Shown here in pieces: positions 1 through 6,389 of a stretch of 13,917 bases of DNA. Origin of the DNA: Alkaliphilus sp. (GTDB lineage: Bacteria; Bacillota; Clostridia; Peptostreptococcales; Thermotaleaceae); assembly GCA_018335765.1 (NCBI GenBank), contig JAGXRU010000132.1:1-13917 (forward strand), read 5' to 3'. Position 1 is the first letter of the stretch; every line of letters starts with the position of its first letter. A model generated the notes under the pieces. The model was not told the origin of the DNA, did not search any database, and saw nothing but the letters and a program-made list of their open reading frames with translations. Position numbers and translations under genes: made by a program.

Positions 1-240
1 TATGGGTTTGTCACTACCAAGTACCCAAGGGAGGTAGATAGGCAGATTTTGCGTATTGTTTCGGTGTCATTTTTGGGGTTTTCTGCGCCTACAAGCCCTC
101 TTTGTAGCAGATGGAGTAGTCGGATAGGGTATCGCCTATCTTTATTAAAACGGTGTGTTTGGGGTCGATTTTGATACCGACTTTGTTATTCATGAGTTTT
201 GCTGTATTCGCCCCTTTTAAAATAATATTTGTTAATTTCT
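1..240. other. Unrecognised edge region without a confident gene
   Basis: I cannot assign a gene here. The plus strand is open from base 1 to about 174 in frame 1, and the minus strand has short open stretches (one ending at 89, another open to the left edge in a different frame). None has a clear ribosome binding site or a family I recognise. It could be the decayed end of a gene that lies mostly outside the window. Short frames that pass between phases are consistent with a degraded gene, but this is inference only. Confidence 0.3.
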
Positions 241-280
241 CGTGCAATGTATTGTGTATTTCGTGCAAATGGCATATACT
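240..280 (+). promoter_or_regulatory. Sigma-A promoter and candidate operator of the toxin-antitoxin operon
   Basis: A TTGTGT box (252-257), a 17-bp spacer and TATACT (275-280) form a good housekeeping-type promoter 30 bp ahead of the antitoxin start. The octamer TCGTGCAA occurs twice in direct orientation, at 240-247 and 261-268. The two copies are 21 bp apart, about two helical turns, and the second lies between the -35 and -10 boxes. Antitoxins of the RelB/DinJ family normally repress their own promoter, so these repeats are a plausible binding site. That assignment is inference; such operators are often palindromic rather than direct repeats. Confidence 0.6.
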
Positions 281-310
281 ATAAGTACCAGTTAGAAGGG
301 AGTTGATTTT

Positions 311-589
311 ATGGCTGGCAATACAACCAACATCAGTATTCGCATGGATGCAGAACTGAAATCGCAAGCAGATGAGCTTTTCGCAGAGCTTGGCATGAAT
401 ATATCAACGGCATTTAACATTTTTGTCCGTCAATCTCTCCGTGAGGGCGGTTTGCCTTTTGATGTAACACTTAATCAGCCAAACAAGAACACCATAGCAG
501 CGATGCTTGAGGCAGAAAGGATTGCGAAAGACCCCTCTGTAAAGGGTTACACTGACTTAAATCAGCTTTTCGCAGACCTTAAAGAATGA
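311..589 (+). CDS. dinJ: RelB/DinJ-family type II antitoxin
   Basis: This 92-residue protein has the typical DinJ layout. The N-terminal ribbon-helix-helix segment (about residues 5-50) has the N-I-S-I-R-M-D strand, then the helix region ending in LGMNISTAFNIFVRQSLREGG and LPFD. A polar C-terminal tail (about 55-92) is the part that normally wraps and neutralises the toxin. In the family it binds DNA as a dimer and autorepresses the operon. The start has an AAGGGAG Shine-Dalgarno sequence at 296-302, 8 nt upstream. Its last codon and stop overlap the toxin ATG by 4 bp (ATGA), the usual translational coupling. The partner toxin is broken, so this antitoxin now looks orphaned. It could still repress its promoter or neutralise a related toxin elsewhere. 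Confidence 0.9.
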   Translation: MAGNTTNISIRMDAELKSQADELFAELGMNISTAFNIFVRQSLREGGLPFDVTLNQPNKNTIAAMLEAERIAKDPSVKGYTDLNQLFADLKE

Positions 590-701
590 CGAAATATACC
601 GTTAAATTCACTACGCAATTCAAGAAAGACTACAAGCTCGCAATTAAGCGTGGACTGAAAATTGACCTCTTGGAGCAGATTGTAATTTGTTCGGAAAGTA
701 A
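586..701 (+). pseudogene. yafQ: YafQ-like mRNA interferase toxin with an internal deletion
   Basis: The first ~33 codons (MTKYTVKFTTQFKKDYKLAI and onward to LLEQIV) match the N-terminus of YafQ/RelE-superfamily ribosome-dependent endoribonucleases, which are normally about 90 residues. Translation in this frame then runs into unrelated residues and stops at 774 (62 aa). In the -1 frame, bases 684-701 read N-L-F-G-K-stop, which is how these toxins typically end (DLFGK). The simplest reading is an out-of-frame deletion of roughly 50-55 codons that removed the central part. That part carries the catalytic histidine, aspartate and arginine residues known in YafQ. The intact terminator 2 nt beyond this old stop supports the interpretation. 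The residual 62-aa product should be inactive. Confidence 0.8.
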
Positions 702-703
702 GC

Positions 704-737
704 AATGCCGTACGGAGAAACCTGTACGGCATTTTTC
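704..737 (+). terminator. Rho-independent terminator of the toxin-antitoxin operon
   Basis: A 10-bp stem (AATGCCGTAC at 704-713 with GTACGGCATT at 724-733), extended by GG/CC pairing with one bulged T, is followed by TTTTT at 732-736. It starts 2 nt after the original toxin stop codon, so it is the native end of the operon and shows that the deletion was internal to the toxin gene. Confidence 0.85.
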
Positions 738-765
738 TGTGTCATCGTTCCATATTTTAGTTATT

Positions 766-972
766 GGACTTTAGTTTGAGTTGCAACCTTATCCACTTAA
801 ATGAGCCTCGAATGTGATTCGTGTACCTCGGTTCAATGCTTTGCCGCCGACTTCCTTCAGATTATTCCACCTCACGGTGGACACCCTTGTCTTAAGCTAA
901 CAGTTGGCACTACCAGCCCCTGTTTCGGACTTCCACCGATGAGTAAGTGCCCATGCTGAACTCTAGTTGCAC
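766..972 (-). mobile_element. Group II intron fragment (5' end, domain I only)
   Basis: Read on the minus strand, the segment begins GTGCAACTAG at 972, like the GUGYG 5' end of group II introns. It then carries blocks typical of bacterial domain I: GGTGGAAGTCCGAA, GACAAGGGTGTCC, a CCACC-GTGA-GGTGG hairpin with a GNRA tetraloop (867-880), and AATCTGAAGGAAGTC followed by GGCGGCAAAGC. It ends near AAAGTCC (766-772). No domains II-VI, domain V hairpin or intron-encoded reverse transcriptase follow, so this is a dead 5' remnant. Its 5' boundary is 22 nt downstream of the SDR gene's stop on the same strand. Its broken 3' end supplies the accidental stop codon of the toxin remnant on the other strand. 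The exact intron class and boundaries are uncertain. Confidence 0.75.
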
Positions 973-994
973 TATTATTTGCTCAAAATCAAGA

Positions 995-1735
995 CTATAA
1001 AACAACTCCGCCATCTACACTTAAAACAGCACCGGTAATAAATCTTGCTTCATCAGAAGCTAAAAACGCATAAGCATTTGCAACATCCTCCGGCAAGCCT
1101 AGATCTTTTAGCGGAGACTTGTCTCTCATCATGTCCAACACTTTATCTGGCATCTTTTTTACCATAGGTGTCAATATAAATCCTGGTGCCACGGCATTTA
1201 CCCTAATTCCTTTTTTCCCTAGCTCCTTTGCCCATGTTTTCGTCATACCTATTACGCCCCACTTGGTAGCGGCATAGTTGGTTTGTCCGAAATTACCATA
1301 GATGCCCACTATGGACGATGCGTTCAATATAACACCGCTGCCCTGTTCTGCCATCACTTTGGCTACTACTTGTGAACAATTATATACACCCTTCAAGTTT
1401 ACAGCTATTACCTTATCAAAATCTTCCTCAGGCATTTTAAGCAATTGATTGTCAGCAGTTATTCCGGCATTATTGACCAATATATCGATTTTATTCCATT
1501 TGCTGATAACATCCTCAACTACTTTTTCCATTTCATCTTTATTGACAACATTTGCAGCATAAGCCAGTACTTCTGCTCCCAGTCCCATGACTTCTTCGAT
1601 TGTCTCATTTAGGGCATCCAACATCATATCAGTTACAACTATTTTAGCGCCCTCCTTTGCGAATTTTAATGCTGTTGCCCTTCCTATTCCTTGGGCAGCA
1701 CCCGTAATAACAGCTACCTTGTTTTTTAATCTCAT
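995..1735 (-). CDS. fabG: Short-chain dehydrogenase/reductase, FabG-like (3-oxoacyl-ACP or acetoacetyl-CoA reductase type)
   Basis: This is a 246-residue classical SDR, the usual FabG length. The Rossmann glycine motif TGAAQGIG is at residues 11-18, NNAG at 88-91, and the catalytic set is Asn113, Ser141, Tyr154 and Lys158 (YAATK). The C-terminus has the usual D-G-G motif. Asp36 at the end of the second strand suggests preference for NAD(H) over NADP(H), by the known SDR rule. The start has GGAGGG 6 nt upstream. The gene lies 18 nt after hbd and shares its transcript. That context suggests a 3-oxoacyl-CoA or acetoacetyl-CoA substrate rather than housekeeping fatty acid synthesis, because no other fab genes are nearby. 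A 3-hydroxybutyrate-type dehydrogenase is an alternative. The family is certain; the substrate is not. Confidence 0.85.
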   Translation of the reverse strand: MRLKNKVAVITGAAQGIGRATALKFAKEGAKIVVTDMMLDALNETIEEVMGLGAEVLAYAANVVNKDEMEKVVEDVISKWNKIDILVNNAGITADNQLLKMPEEDFDKVIAVNLKGVYNCSQVVAKVMAEQGSGVILNASSIVGIYGNFGQTNYAATKWGVIGMTKTWAKELGKKGIRVNAVAPGFILTPMVKKMPDKVLDMMRDKSPLKDLGLPEDVANAYAFLASDEARFITGAVLSVDGGVVL

Positions 1736-1753
1736 CTTAAGCCCTCCCTTATC

Positions 1754-2599
1754 TTAACTATAATTATAGAATCCTTTACCTATTTTTCTGCCTAGCAGAT
1801 TTCCTCTAACCATTTTTTTAAGCAAAGGATGTGCCCTATATTTAGGATCGCCATATTCCTTATACAACACCTCCATTATTGCCAAACATACATCATTCCC
1901 TATTAAATCTGCTAAAGCCAATGGTCCTATTGGATGATTTGCCCCTAATTTCATAGCTGTATCTATGTCTTCTTTACTGGCAATACCCTCTGCCAAAATT
2001 CCTATCCCTTCATTAATCATAGGGACTAGCATTCTGTTAACTAAAAACCCAGGAGAGTCATCTACTTCTACAGGAGTTTTTCCCAATTTTACAGCTAATT
2101 CCATGATTTCTTCCTTTACCTTTGGATCAGTATGAATACCTTTGATTACCTCCACCAATTTCATCACCGGTGCAGGATTAAAAAAATGTATACCGATGAC
2201 TTTTTCAGGTCTTTTGTTAATATTTGCCAATTCGGTAATAGATAAGGAGGAAGTGTTGGTGGCTAAAATCGTTTGACTAGAGCAATTTTCATCTAAAAAT
2301 TTAAATATATCTTTCTTTATTTCTATATTTTCACTAATGGCCTCTATTACCAAATCACATTTTTTTAGTATTTCTATCTCATTACTCCCCTCAATTCTTG
2401 CCAATGTCTCGTTTTGCTCTTTAATTTCCAGTTTTCCTTTAGCAACTTGTCTTTCTAGATTTTTTTCAATCCTTTTTATGGCATTCTCAATAACTGTTTG
2501 ATTTACATCTCGAATAATGACATGATATCCTGCCTTTGCAAACACCTCAACGATACCACTACCCATACTTCCTCCACCGATAACGCAGATTTTTTCCAA
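1754..2599 (-). CDS. hbd: 3-hydroxybutyryl-CoA dehydrogenase
   Basis: The enzyme reversibly reduces acetoacetyl-CoA to (S)-3-hydroxybutyryl-CoA with NAD(P)H in the cytosolic butyrate pathway. The protein is 281 residues from the chosen start. It has the dinucleotide-binding loop GGGSMGSG (8-15), an acidic Asp31 ending strand 2, and Ser117. His138 and Glu150 are the catalytic dyad in GIHFFNPAPVMKLVEV. The C-terminal 3HCDH domain includes PGFLVNRML and ends GKGFYNYS. I chose a TTG start because it aligns with clostridial Hbd (MKKVCVIG) and has GGGAG 8 nt upstream. An in-frame GTG at 2608 would add three residues but sits directly on the ribosome binding site. The gene is first in a two-gene unit with the SDR, behind a sigma-54-type promoter. 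Confidence 0.95.
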   Translation of the reverse strand: MEKICVIGGGSMGSGIVEVFAKAGYHVIIRDVNQTVIENAIKRIEKNLERQVAKGKLEIKEQNETLARIEGSNEIEILKKCDLVIEAISENIEIKKDIFKFLDENCSSQTILATNTSSLSITELANINKRPEKVIGIHFFNPAPVMKLVEVIKGIHTDPKVKEEIMELAVKLGKTPVEVDDSPGFLVNRMLVPMINEGIGILAEGIASKEDIDTAMKLGANHPIGPLALADLIGNDVCLAIMEVLYKEYGDPKYRAHPLLKKMVRGNLLGRKIGKGFYNYS

Positions 2600-2636
2600 A
2601 CGCTCCACTCCCTAGTATTATTTGCTAGTTTAAGTT

Positions 2637-2652
2637 TGCAAGGTTCATGCCA
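2637..2652 (-). promoter_or_regulatory. Sigma-54 (-24/-12) promoter for hbd-fabG
   Basis: The minus strand reads TGGCATGAACCTTGCA, which matches the sigma-54 consensus TGGCAYR-N4-TTGCW at every defined position, with the GG and GC elements correctly spaced. The predicted transcription start is near 2626, giving a leader of about 25-30 nt before the TTG start. Such promoters need an enhancer-binding ATPase. No activator gene is in the window, and I see only a weak dyad (about 2690-2708, CCA-N13-TGG) upstream, which is not a convincing enhancer. Confidence 0.75.
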
Positions 2653-2741
2653 AAAAAGAAATTCCTGCAATATTAACTAGAACTCCATCCAATTGCATAG
2701 TCACTGGACAAAAATTTATTAATTTATCTTCGGATTTTCAT

Positions 2742-2766
2742 AAAAAAGCATCTCCGATACTTTTTT
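2742..2766 (-). terminator. Terminator after thl
   Basis: On the minus strand, AGTATC-GGA-GATGCT forms a 6-bp stem (one G-U pair) flanked by A6 and T6, so the hairpin ends in a U-run 15 nt after the thl stop. The flanking A/T runs can extend the stem to 11 bp, and it would also work on the other strand. It separates thl from the hbd transcript. The rest of the thl-hbd gap holds the sigma-54 promoter and nothing else I recognise. Confidence 0.7.
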
Positions 2767-2780
2767 AGCTTATGATTTCT

Positions 2781-3959
2781 CTATCGTTTAACAATCATTG
2801 CCGTACCCATTCCACCGCCAATACATAATGTTGCCAAGCCATATTTTAAATCTCTTTTCTTCATTTCATGCAATAAAGAAACTAGTATTCTGGCACCACT
2901 AGCTCCTACCGGATGACCTAATGCAATTGCCCCTCCGTTCACATTTACCTTTTCAGCATCCCATTTTACTTCCTTTCCTACCGCCAGAGCCTGTACAGCA
3001 AAGGCTTCATTGGCTTCAACAAGGTCAATTTCGCCAATGGTCATTCCTGCTTTTTCCAAGGCTTTTTTGATCGCAGGTACAGGTCCGATACCCATAATAG
3101 ACGGCTCTACTCCAGCATTTCCATAGGCCACTATTGTGGCAAGTGCCTTAATTCCCAAGGACTCAGCTTTTTCCTTTGACATAATCACTAATGCGGCAGC
3201 TCCATCATTGATACCGGAAGCATTTCCTGCAGTAACAGTACCATCTTTTTTAAAGGCTGGTGCAAGCTTACTTAATTTTTCAATAGTAACGCCAGCTTTA
3301 GGATACTCATCAGTATCAATGATTATCGGATTCCCTTTTCTTTGTGGAATTTCAACAGGGACGATCTCATCTCTGAACCTGCCTTCTGCCATGGCTTTTT
3401 CTGCTTTATTTTGACTATCAACAGCAAATCGGTCCTGCTCTTCTCTTGTAATCCCATACTTTTCAGCCAAATTTTCTGCTGTTACTCCCATATGATATTG
3501 ATTAAAAGCATCTGTTAATGCGTCATAAACCATAGAATCAACAAGCTTTCCATCTCCCATTTTTTGCCCCCATCTTGCTTTAGGCACTAGGTAAGGTGCT
3601 TGACTCATATTTTCTGTTCCCCCGGCAATAACAATATCATTGTCCCCAGCAACAATACTCTGCACTGCCATGGATACAGTACGAAGCCCTGAACCACATA
3701 GCATATTAATGGTGGTTGCCGGCACTTCCACTGGTATTCCAGCATTCACCGAAGCCTGTCTTGCAACTCCCTGCCCTAGACCAGCTTGAAGTATACACCC
3801 CATAAAAACTTCATCTACCTCTTCAGGCTTAATACCAGCTCTTTCAATAGCGGCTTTAATTGCTATCGCTCCTAAATCAGCAGCAGATACATTCTGTAAA
3901 GCTCCTCCAAAATTGCCTACAGGAGTTCTTACTGCACTGGCTATCACTACTTCTTTCAT
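2781..3959 (-). CDS. thl: Acetyl-CoA C-acetyltransferase (thiolase)
   Basis: This thiolase condenses two acetyl-CoA to acetoacetyl-CoA, or cleaves it in reverse, at the entry of C4 metabolism. The 392-residue protein has the family's usual length. It has the nucleophile Cys88 in NMLCGSGLRTV, His349 in GGAIALGHPVGASG and Cys379 in LCIGGGMG, plus the N-E-A-F block near residue 317. The start at 3959 (MKEVVIASAVRTPVG) has GGGAGGA 7 nt upstream. A longer frame to 4049 exists but would run through the promoter and part of a hairpin, so I rejected it. The gene appears to be a single-gene transcript: a hairpin and a sigma-54-type promoter lie upstream and a terminator downstream. With hbd it supplies two successive steps of butyrate-type fermentation. 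Confidence 0.96.
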   Translation of the reverse strand: MKEVVIASAVRTPVGNFGGALQNVSAADLGAIAIKAAIERAGIKPEEVDEVFMGCILQAGLGQGVARQASVNAGIPVEVPATTINMLCGSGLRTVSMAVQSIVAGDNDIVIAGGTENMSQAPYLVPKARWGQKMGDGKLVDSMVYDALTDAFNQYHMGVTAENLAEKYGITREEQDRFAVDSQNKAEKAMAEGRFRDEIVPVEIPQRKGNPIIIDTDEYPKAGVTIEKLSKLAPAFKKDGTVTAGNASGINDGAAALVIMSKEKAESLGIKALATIVAYGNAGVEPSIMGIGPVPAIKKALEKAGMTIGEIDLVEANEAFAVQALAVGKEVKWDAEKVNVNGGAIALGHPVGASGARILVSLLHEMKKRDLKYGLATLCIGGGMGTAMIVKR

Positions 3960-3998
3960 AATATATTCCTCCCTGTCATTAGATTTATCATTATTTAA

Positions 3999-4014
3999 CG
4001 CAAGAAATATGCCA
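3999..4014 (-). promoter_or_regulatory. Sigma-54 (-24/-12) promoter for thl
   Basis: The minus strand reads TGGCATATTTCTTGCG, with TGGCA and TTGC at the exact sigma-54 spacing. Only the last base departs from the consensus (G instead of A/T). The expected start site is near 3988, about 29 nt before the ATG. It is the second such promoter in this 1.4-kb stretch, and the two share TGGCAT and TTGC. Confidence 0.7.
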
Positions 4015-4033
4015 AGTTTTTCACACAACAATA

Positions 4034-4059
4034 ATAGGGACGGTATCAATCGTCCCTAT
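4034..4059 (-). terminator. Hairpin between fchA and thl, probable terminator
   Basis: ATAGGGACG (4034-4042) and CGTCCCTAT (4051-4059) form a perfect 9-bp stem with an 8-nt loop. On the minus strand it is followed by TATTATTGTTG, a weak U-rich tail. It lies about 70 nt after fchA and just upstream of the thl promoter, so it probably ends the hut-block transcript. Its AGGGACGGT core resembles the palindromic units at 4852-5092, so it may instead be a relic of that repeat family. Confidence 0.5.
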
Positions 4060-4128
4060 AGTTTTTAGTCTTGCCTACTTTTTAAAATAAATGCACAGTT
4101 ACCAATCCCCTGTCGCATTATTATTTAT

Positions 4129-4746
4129 TTAAAACTTAACCTTTGACAAAATCCTGCTCTCTACTTCTCCAACCTTAGCTTCCAATTCTTCCATTTGCTT
4201 TGTTACCTCCTCCACAAAGGATTCATCTTTTATGGAACCAAGATTGATTTTTACATTATATAGTGCTGACAGTACCGCTGTTCTTGCCATCATGGCTGCC
4301 ACAGCTCCATCGGTCACAGCATTTTTATTGCCTTTCTCCACAACCTTTTCTATGATTTCCATCATTTCAAAAGCATTCTTTGCCACTAGCAGGGGTACTA
4401 ATGTGGCATTTTTTGAGCCTGCTTGAATTGCATTTTTTCTTGCTTCCTTTTCTTCATCAGTTTCCTTCGGAAGCTTAAAAGCCGCCATTACTTCATTGAA
4501 AGCATCAGAATCCTTGTCTATGTCCTTAACAAATTCATTCCTATAGTTTGCACCTTTTATTACTATTTCCTTCATTTCCTCTTGTGCGTCCTCATATCCC
4601 TTTTTACCTACAGTCAGGTTTGCGACCATTTCTGCAAGCGCAGCCGCAACACCTGCACTTAGTGCTGCTACGCTACCACCGCCCGGAACGGGGGAGTTAG
4701 ACGCTGTTTTTTCTAAAAATTCCTTGACGTTCATATCTATTAACAT
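4129..4746 (-). CDS. fchA: Formimidoyltetrahydrofolate cyclodeaminase
   Basis: The enzyme converts 5-formimino-THF to 5,10-methenyl-THF and ammonia. The 205-residue protein is a stand-alone cyclodeaminase of the FTCD C-terminal family. It is mostly alpha-helical and has the conserved N-terminal P-V-P-G-G-G-S-V-A-A-L-S segment (residues 19-30), a K-D-S-D-A-F-N-E-V-M block near residue 80 and V-T-D-G-A-V-A-A-M near residue 145. An AAAGGAGG site 8 nt before the ATG at 4746 fixes the start. It follows hutI on the same strand after a 373-bp gap filled with repeats. It takes the product of FtcD. The same enzyme serves purine fermentation in some clostridia, but the hut neighbours favour histidine. 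Confidence 0.93.
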   Translation of the reverse strand: MLIDMNVKEFLEKTASNSPVPGGGSVAALSAGVAAALAEMVANLTVGKKGYEDAQEEMKEIVIKGANYRNEFVKDIDKDSDAFNEVMAAFKLPKETDEEKEARKNAIQAGSKNATLVPLLVAKNAFEMMEIIEKVVEKGNKNAVTDGAVAAMMARTAVLSALYNVKINLGSIKDESFVEEVTKQMEELEAKVGEVESRILSKVKF

Positions 4747-4775
4747 TTTAAAAACCTCCTTTGATTAAAAGCAAT

Positions 4776-4808
4776 TTATAATTATGAATTGATAATTAAT
4801 AATTATAA
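4776..4808. repeat. AT-rich inverted repeat upstream of fchA
   Basis: TTATAATTA (4776-4784) and TAATTATAA (4800-4808) are perfect 9-bp inverted arms around a 15-bp AT-only core. It may act as a weak dyad or simply reflect low-complexity sequence at the edge of the neighbouring repeat block. Confidence 0.4.
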
Positions 4809-4851
4809 AAAATAAAAAGATAGAACCCATATCAAATTTACATAACCTTTT

Positions 4852-5092
4852 GGAACGGTTACAAACCGTTCCCTACATAATGCTATTCTTTTGGTACGGT
4901 TACAAACCGTTCCCTACATAATACTATTCTTTTGGTACGGTTGCAAACCGTTCCCTACATAATACTATTCTTTTGGTACGGTTACAAACCGTTCCCTACA
5001 TAATACTAACCTTTTGGTACGGTTGCAAACCGTTCCCTACATAATACTATTCTTTTGGTATGGTTACAAACCGTTCCCTACATAATGCTATT
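4852..5092. repeat. Six tandem 41-bp palindromic repeats between hutI and fchA
   Basis: Units begin at 4852, 4893, 4934, 4975, 5016 and 5057, with an exact 41-bp period. Each contains an inverted repeat of two 9-base arms around a 3-base loop (ACA or GCA). The arms are perfect in the first unit (GGAACGGTT/AACCGTTCC) and have one mismatch in the next four. The sixth has that mismatch plus one change that stays pairable as G-U in one strand. The linker TACATAATACTATTCTTTT is well conserved too, so the whole unit was copied. Transcribed with the hut genes it would give six consecutive hairpins. It contains no reading frame. Confidence 0.9.
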
Positions 5093-5119
5093 ATTGATTT
5101 ATTACAGTAAAATTAATGA

Positions 5120-6385
5120 TTAGTTTCTCATTTCTTTATCAAAAACCAATACTCCATTTTTCACTACCTTCTCCACAGTATTTACACCCACATGGTAGGG
5201 CATAAATTTATAGGATGGGAATTCAAGAATAACTACATCGCCCTTTTTCCCTACATCTAGGCTTCCTATTTGATCTGCTCTATCCACAGCCGCAGCCCCA
5301 TTTATGGTAATGGCTGTAACAGCCTCTTCAGGAGTAAGCTTCATATACAAGGTAGCCAAAGCGATCATGAGTGGGATAGATTCAGAAAAACAACTGCCCG
5401 GATTTAAGTCTGTTGCCAAAGCTACTGCACAGCCTTGATCAATCATATATCTTCCCCTGGCATAATGCTCCTTAAGGCTAAAGGCAGTCACAGGAAGCAA
5501 TGTGGCAACTACACCAGCCTTAGCCATATCCTCTATTCCGCAATCTGAACTCTGCAACAGATGGTCGGCTGAAACAGCTCCTAATTCTGCTGCCAGCTCT
5601 GCACCGCCAAGTTGAACAATCTCATCTGCATGAAGTTTGAGTTTTAATCCAAACTCCTTTGCCTTAGACAGCAATTTCCTTGATTGTTCCACTGAAAAAA
5701 CATTTTTCTCGCAGAAAATGTCGCAAAACTCAGCAAGCTTTTTTTCAGAAATCGTAGGAAGCATTTCATCAATGATCAACTGAATGAATTCATCTGCTCT
5801 GCCTTTATACTCTATTGGCACCGCATGTGCTCCCATAAAGGTTTTTACCACATCTATGGGATGAGCCTTATTAATCTCGTCCATTACTTCCAATTGTTTG
5901 ATTTCCGTTGCACAATCCAGACCATAACCGCTCTTTCCCTCTACAGTGGTTACTCCAAAGGATAGCATGGAATCAAGTCTTTTCTTACCGGCATTGAACA
6001 GCTCTTCTTTTGAAGCTTGTCGGGTAGCCCTCACTGAATTAATGATTCCTCCGCCACGCTCCATGATCTCCATATAGCTGTCTCCCCGTAGTCTCCAAGA
6101 AAACTCCTCCGCTCTATAGCCACCAAACACGAAATGGGTGTGAGAATCTACAAATCCTGGTAATACAGCCTTGTTTGAAGCGTCAATTACCCTATAGTTA
6201 TTAATATCATGGTCTTTCAGAATATCTTCCGTGGTTCCCACAGCTTTAATAATCCCATCTTCAATTACTATAGCTCCATTAGGAATGATACCCAGCTCAG
6301 ACATTTCCTTGCCGACCTTGGCCTTGAACCCACTACAAGTAACCAACTCATTAGCATTTTTTATAATCAAGTTTCCGTTATTCAT
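5120..6385 (-). CDS. hutI: Imidazolonepropionase
   Basis: This is the third step of histidine degradation: hydrolysis of 4-imidazolone-5-propionate to N-formimino-L-glutamate. The 421-residue protein belongs to the metal-dependent amidohydrolase superfamily. The metal ligands H-T-H are at residues 82 and 84 after V-L-P-G-F-V-D-S. A further histidine is in KLHADEIV and another in SADHLL, and the late aspartate is in ALATDLNPGS. The start lies 4 nt after the ftcD stop, with only a weak GGA upstream, so translation is probably coupled to ftcD. The length is normal for the family and nothing appears missing. Confidence 0.95.
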   Translation of the reverse strand: MNNGNLIIKNANELVTCSGFKAKVGKEMSELGIIPNGAIVIEDGIIKAVGTTEDILKDHDINNYRVIDASNKAVLPGFVDSHTHFVFGGYRAEEFSWRLRGDSYMEIMERGGGIINSVRATRQASKEELFNAGKKRLDSMLSFGVTTVEGKSGYGLDCATEIKQLEVMDEINKAHPIDVVKTFMGAHAVPIEYKGRADEFIQLIIDEMLPTISEKKLAEFCDIFCEKNVFSVEQSRKLLSKAKEFGLKLKLHADEIVQLGGAELAAELGAVSADHLLQSSDCGIEDMAKAGVVATLLPVTAFSLKEHYARGRYMIDQGCAVALATDLNPGSCFSESIPLMIALATLYMKLTPEEAVTAITINGAAAVDRADQIGSLDVGKKGDVVILEFPSYKFMPYHVGVNTVEKVVKNGVLVFDKEMRN

Positions 6386-6389
6386 AGCA

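Noticed and set aside
89..367. Minus-strand 92-residue open frame at the left edge
   Set aside because: It runs antisense through the antitoxin promoter and start, has no ribosome binding site and resembles no family I know.
775..994. Protein-coding remnant in the gap after the toxin
   Set aside because: All frames are broken by stops, and the sequence blocks match group II intron RNA rather than a protein.
3960..4049. N-terminal extension of the thiolase
   Set aside because: The upstream frame has no ribosome binding site and covers the sigma-54 promoter and part of a hairpin. The ATG at 3959 has a strong GGGAGGA site and matches the family N-terminus.
4852..5092. CRISPR array
   Set aside because: The whole 41-bp unit, including the linker, is repeated nearly identically, so there are no unique spacers and no cas genes nearby.
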